Below are positions 5,760 through 8,071 of a DNA stretch of 8,071 nt, in pieces. Each line of letters starts with the position of its first letter. The first letter of the stretch is position 1. A program made the translations under genes and the position numbers. The stretch spans positions 1-8,071 of the forward strand of contig JAICXU010000113.1 of the NCBI GenBank assembly GCA_025934595.1. The letters are read 5' to 3'. This DNA comes from Polyangiaceae bacterium. GTDB lineage: Bacteria > Myxococcota_A > Polyangia > Polyangiales > Polyangiaceae. The notes under the pieces were generated by a model, which saw only the letters and a list, made by a program, of their open reading frames with translations, ran no database searches and was not told where the DNA came from.

Positions 5760-7085
5760 TCAGCTATGACGACCGCGTGTCGCGGGCGGCCCGCCGAGAA
5801 TTCGCATTCTTCTCGGAGCGCTCATCGCGTAGTCGCTCTTTCCGATTTTTTCGAGCGCGCGGCGAACGTCGCCGTCTTTCGCGATGTGCGTGGTCATGAC
5901 GATGTCGGCGGCGGCACCTTGCGCGTCACCGCCTCCGACTTGCACCATTTGCTCGATCGACACGTTCGCGTCGCCGAGCGCCGCCGCGATCTTCGCGAGC
6001 ACACCGGGCCTGTCGAACACGCGAAAGCGAAGATAGTGCGCGCACTCGACGTCGTCGATCGAGCACACGGTGCGATCTTGGAGTCGCACGGCGCGCGTCA
6101 AATTGCCTTGTTTTCCCGAGTGGCGTGCACGTGCGACGTCCACGATGTCGGCGACGACGCTGACGGCGGTGGGCATGTCGCCTGCGCCGCGTCCGGAGAG
6201 CAAACACGGGCCGAGCGCGCGTCCTTCGATCGCGATCGCGTTGAGCACGCCATTGACGTTCGCGATCGCGGTGTCGCGTGGAACGAGCGTCGGATGAACG
6301 CGGAGCTCGATCGAGTCGCCGCGGTCTCTTCCGATCGCCAAGTGCTTCACGGCGTAGCCGAAACGCGCGACGAAATCGTGATCGCTCGATTCGATCTTCT
6401 CGATGCCCTCGGTGTGGACTTTTTCGTGAGCGACCTTCGCGCCGAACGCGAGCATCGCGAGAACGACGAGCTTGTGCGCCGCATCGTGACCGCCGACGTC
6501 GAGCGTGGGGTCGGCTTCCGCGTAGCCGAGCGCCTGCGCTTCCTTCACGGCGTCCGAGTACGCCAATCCGTTCTGCCGCATGCGCGTGAGCACGTAGTTG
6601 CAGGTGCCGTTCACGATGCCGGAGAGCTCCGTGATGGAGTCGCTCGCGAGCGATTCGCGGAGGGTGCGAATCACCGGAATGCCGCCGCCGACCGCGCCTT
6701 CGAACGCGAGGTCGACGCCTTTCGCAGCGGCACGCGCGATGATCTCGGGGCCCGCGAGCGCGAGCAGCATCTTGTTCGCCGTGACGATGCTCTTACCGGA
6801 GTCGATCGCCTGACAGACGTATTTTCGTGCGGGATCCACGCCTCCCATGACCTCGACGACGACGTCGAGCGAGGCGTCGTCGAGCACGTCCTTTTCGTCG
6901 ATCGTGAGCGCCGACTTCGGAAGCTCGGGCACGCGCTCTTTTTCCGGATCGCGCACGAGCACGCGGCCGATCTCGACCGGGACGCCGACGCGCGTGGCGA
7001 TGCTGTCGGCATTGTCGCGGAGCAAACGCACGACGCCGCCGCCGACGGTGCCGCATCCGAGAAGGCCGATTCGAATCGCGCTCAT
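5760..7085 (-). CDS. hom: Homoserine dehydrogenase with C-terminal ACT domain
   Basis: The enzyme reduces aspartate-4-semialdehyde to homoserine with NAD(P)H, the branch point toward threonine and methionine. The 441 residues match the usual monofunctional form. The order is a Rossmann motif G-L-L-G-C-G-T-V-G (7-15), T-A-N-K (102-105, catalytic-site Lys105), N-G-T-C-N-Y (159-164), and G-Y-A-E-A-D-P (187-193) with Glu190, Asp201 and Lys205 spaced exactly as yeast E208, D219 and K223. An ACT domain starts near FRVFDRPGVLAKIAAAL (354-370) and runs to about 430, suggesting feedback control, typically by threonine. No aspartokinase is fused and no thrB/thrC is adjacent. The ATG has no Shine-Dalgarno sequence; TAGTGT ends 7 bases before it. 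A later in-frame start would cut the Rossmann motif, so the start is firm. Confidence 0.97.
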   Translation of the reverse strand: MSAIRIGLLGCGTVGGGVVRLLRDNADSIATRVGVPVEIGRVLVRDPEKERVPELPKSALTIDEKDVLDDASLDVVVEVMGGVDPARKYVCQAIDSGKSIVTANKMLLALAGPEIIARAAAKGVDLAFEGAVGGGIPVIRTLRESLASDSITELSGIVNGTCNYVLTRMRQNGLAYSDAVKEAQALGYAEADPTLDVGGHDAAHKLVVLAMLAFGAKVAHEKVHTEGIEKIESSDHDFVARFGYAVKHLAIGRDRGDSIELRVHPTLVPRDTAIANVNGVLNAIAIEGRALGPCLLSGRGAGDMPTAVSVVADIVDVARARHSGKQGNLTRAVRLQDRTVCSIDDVECAHYLRFRVFDRPGVLAKIAAALGDANVSIEQMVQVGGGDAQGAAADIVMTTHIAKDGDVRRALEKIGKSDYAMSAPRRMRILGGPPATRGRHS

Positions 7086-7092
7086 GACAGCG

Positions 7093-7098
7093 ACACTA
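7093..7098 (-). promoter_or_regulatory. Candidate -10 box of hom, leaderless arrangement
   Basis: Read on the minus strand, TAGTGT is followed by CGCTGTC (7 bases) and then the ATG. A weak -35 match, TTCAAA (7122-7117), lies at an 18-bp spacing and overlaps the candidate -35 of the divergent lipoprotein gene. Confidence 0.35.
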
Positions 7099-7117
7099 GA
7101 CTAACGGACGCGATGCT

Positions 7118-7145
7118 TTGAAGAAACGGCAATGACCGCTACGAT
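7118..7145 (+). promoter_or_regulatory. Candidate promoter of the cysteine-rich lipoprotein gene
   Basis: TTGAAG (7118-7123, four matches to TTGACA) and TACGAT (7140-7145) are separated by 16 bp. The -10 box ends 7 bases before the ATG at 7153, predicting a leaderless or nearly leaderless message. GAGAG abuts the ATG directly and is too close to act as a Shine-Dalgarno sequence. Confidence 0.4.
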
Positions 7146-7152
7146 GTGAGAG

Positions 7153-7656
7153 ATGCTGACGCGCGAGAAGCTCGGTCTCGCCGCCCTCGCGGCGACGTTC
7201 GTCGGAATCGGCGCGTACGCGTGCAACAGCGACCCCGAGTTCGGCAACCAGCCGTTCGTCAACGACGTGCCGTCGAGCACGGCGACGAATCCTCCGGCGC
7301 CGCCCGACATGGACGGGCAATACCCGTCGAGCGCCGACGCGCGCGTCTACGACAACGACGCCGCCTATGCGCTCGGACTCTGCCAGGACACGTGCTCGTG
7401 CGATCTCGGATCCGGCCAATATTGCGTGGGCCAATACACCGGGCTCACGTTCGATCAATGCGAGATTCCGGACGCCGGCGACGGCGGTCCGCCGCCCACG
7501 TTCCGCATCGGTTGCAACTACGTGCCGCAAGCCTGCGCCAGCGACGACAATCCGTGCCCGTGCATCATCCAATCGCTCGGTGCGCTTCCGTGTCTGCCGG
7601 AGTGCGTGAAGGATTCGATGTCGGGTCAGATCACGCTGTTCTGTCCGAACCCGTGA
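7153..7656 (+). CDS. Cysteine-rich secreted protein, probable lipoprotein, unknown function
   Basis: The 167-residue protein has an N-terminal signal (Arg4, Lys6, then a hydrophobic stretch 8-22) ending at A-Y-A-C (21-24), a loose lipobox, so Cys24 may be lipidated; Asn at +2 would not be an inner-membrane retention Asp. Residues 25-70 are a Pro/Ser/Asp-rich low-complexity linker. The rest holds 12 cysteines (77, 81, 83, 91, 103, 121, 128, 135, 137, 147, 151, 164), an even number fitting six disulfides, with Cys24 the odd one out. The only other recognisable element is a Pro/Asp/Ala/Gly-rich patch (106-115). I do not recognise a named family. An in-frame ATG at 7144 is followed at once by TGA, so 7153 is the start. 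It is divergent from hom (67 bp) and probably lies on the cell surface or in the periplasm. Confidence 0.72.
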   Translation: MLTREKLGLAALAATFVGIGAYACNSDPEFGNQPFVNDVPSSTATNPPAPPDMDGQYPSSADARVYDNDAAYALGLCQDTCSCDLGSGQYCVGQYTGLTFDQCEIPDAGDGGPPPTFRIGCNYVPQACASDDNPCPCIIQSLGALPCLPECVKDSMSGQITLFCPNP

Positions 7657-7743
7657 CGAGACGCAGCGGATCGCGTGTCGCGGCGAGCGCAATGTCGTTC
7701 AAGGACATGGTGTGTGTCGGGCCTGCGCGCCGAATTGCGTCTC

Positions 7744-7777
7744 TGTGGCGGTAGGCTGCAGAGAAAATCCCGCCGCA
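7744..7777. other. Hairpin in the 156-bp gap before the last gene
   Basis: TGTGGCGG (7744-7751) pairs with CCGCCGCA (7770-7777), eight pairs with one G-U wobble, around an 18-base loop, followed by a run of A's to 7784. On the plus strand it lacks a T-run, so it is not a standard terminator for the lipoprotein gene. No other feature is visible between 7657 and 7800. Confidence 0.35.
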
Positions 7778-7800
7778 AAAAAAACCCGCGCCTCGCGACG

Positions 7801-7806
7801 TATACT
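7801..7806 (+). promoter_or_regulatory. Candidate -10 box of the last gene, leaderless arrangement
   Basis: TATACT (one mismatch to TATAAT) is followed by CGTGAG and then the ATG at 7813. The 6-base gap places the expected transcription start on the A of the ATG. The -35 position is just a run of A's (7777-7784). Confidence 0.5.
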
Positions 7807-7812
7807 CGTGAG

Positions 7813-8071
7813 ATGGCCGATTTTCCTGCACCGACGCGCCGCGCGAAGACGGCCTACCGCACGAACGATGCGGCGACACCAGAGTCGGATGCACCGCAAA
7901 AGACTGCGGTCGTCGTCACGCGGCCCGAGCCGCCGCGCGAGCTGGATGCATCGGAGCAAAACGCGAAGCATGCGCCGAACATGACGAAGGACGAAATCGC
8001 CGCGCTCCTTGCCGTCACCGAAACGAATCAGCTCACGAAATGGGCGAGGGTCGGCAATCGTGCGAAGCGCG
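7813..8071 (+). CDS. Unrecognised protein, N-terminal part (3' end outside window)
   Basis: The frame is open from the ATG at 7813 to the window edge (86 codons). The first 60 residues are hydrophilic, rich in Ala, Pro, Thr, Glu and Arg (MADFPAPTRRAKTAYR, later VVVTRPEPPREL), and look disordered. From about residue 60 a more structured part begins (NMTKDEIAALLAV, then TNQLTKWARVGNRAKR), probably helical and basic. There is no signal peptide or membrane segment, so it is probably cytoplasmic. GTGAG touches the ATG and is too close for a Shine-Dalgarno sequence; the TATACT box 6 bases upstream supports both the start and the reality of the gene. An overlapping frame (7712-7984) is Arg/Ser-rich and not gene-like. 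No family can be named from this fragment. Confidence 0.6.
   Translation, partial: MADFPAPTRRAKTAYRTNDAATPESDAPQKTAVVVTRPEPPRELDASEQNAKHAPNMTKDEIAALLAVTETNQLTKWARVGNRAKR

Noticed and set aside
5490..7121. 543-codon plus-strand open frame antisense to hom
   Set aside because: It is a mirror of a well-conserved hom gene; the translation is Arg/His/Asp/Val-rich with no family motifs, as usual for antisense frames in high-GC DNA.
1..8071. Mobile element, phage or defence island
   Set aside because: No transposase, integrase, terminal repeats or target duplications were seen; Uma2 alone is not evidence of a defence system, and composition is uniform apart from the A-rich tract.

Overview
This GC-rich window (about two-thirds G+C by eye) looks like chromosomal DNA of a Gram-negative delta-proteobacterial-type organism, most likely Myxococcota and perhaps class Polyangia. 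The evidence is a signal-peptide protein ending in Phe like an outer-membrane barrel, a Cys-rich lipoprotein-like protein with a Pro/Asp/Ala/Gly-rich segment, a Uma2-family protein, an unusual membrane-tethered sigma factor, and long antisense open frames typical of high-GC coding DNA. The taxonomic call is inference. No transposase, phage gene, CRISPR array, tRNA or rRNA was seen.

Layout. The 3' end of a rhomboid-like membrane protein gene (1-350, +) meets an acyl-lipid/acyl-CoA desaturase gene (342-1367, -) tail to tail, with stop codons overlapping by 9 bp. Divergent from the desaturase is a two-gene unit, pyrB (aspartate carbamoyltransferase, 1468-2400) and murI (glutamate racemase, 2402-3217), separated by one base. 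A 306-bp gene-free stretch follows, holding an A-rich tract, two hairpins and a terminator-like hairpin plus T-run. Next are a putative outer-membrane protein (3524-4174, +), a convergent Uma2-family nuclease-like gene (4226-4786, -), a sigma factor with a transmembrane helix and a C-terminal extracytoplasmic domain (4897-5748, +), homoserine dehydrogenase hom (5760-7085, -), a 12+1-cysteine lipoprotein-like gene (7153-7656, +), and the 5' end of an unrecognised gene leaving the window (7813-8071, +).

The housekeeping genes serve pyrimidine synthesis (pyrB), peptidoglycan precursors (murI), Thr/Met synthesis from aspartate (hom) and membrane lipid unsaturation (desaturase). They do not form one pathway, and only pyrB-murI looks operonic.

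The most interesting signals are regulatory. (1) Four genes without a usable Shine-Dalgarno sequence (Uma2, hom, the lipoprotein, the last partial gene) each have a TAnnnT hexamer ending exactly 6 or 7 bases before the ATG, as expected for leaderless transcripts. (2) The sigma factor has no good in-frame start. A GATAAT-N6-GTG signal lies just upstream in the wrong frame, separated by a (CT)4-CCCC tract where loss of one CT unit or gain of one base would join the frames. (3) A perfect 8-bp inverted repeat with a 25-bp spacer brackets that promoter. (4) The sigma factor itself is a sigma-membrane-sensor fusion. Together these make 4787-5748 the best candidate in the window for an undescribed regulatory module.
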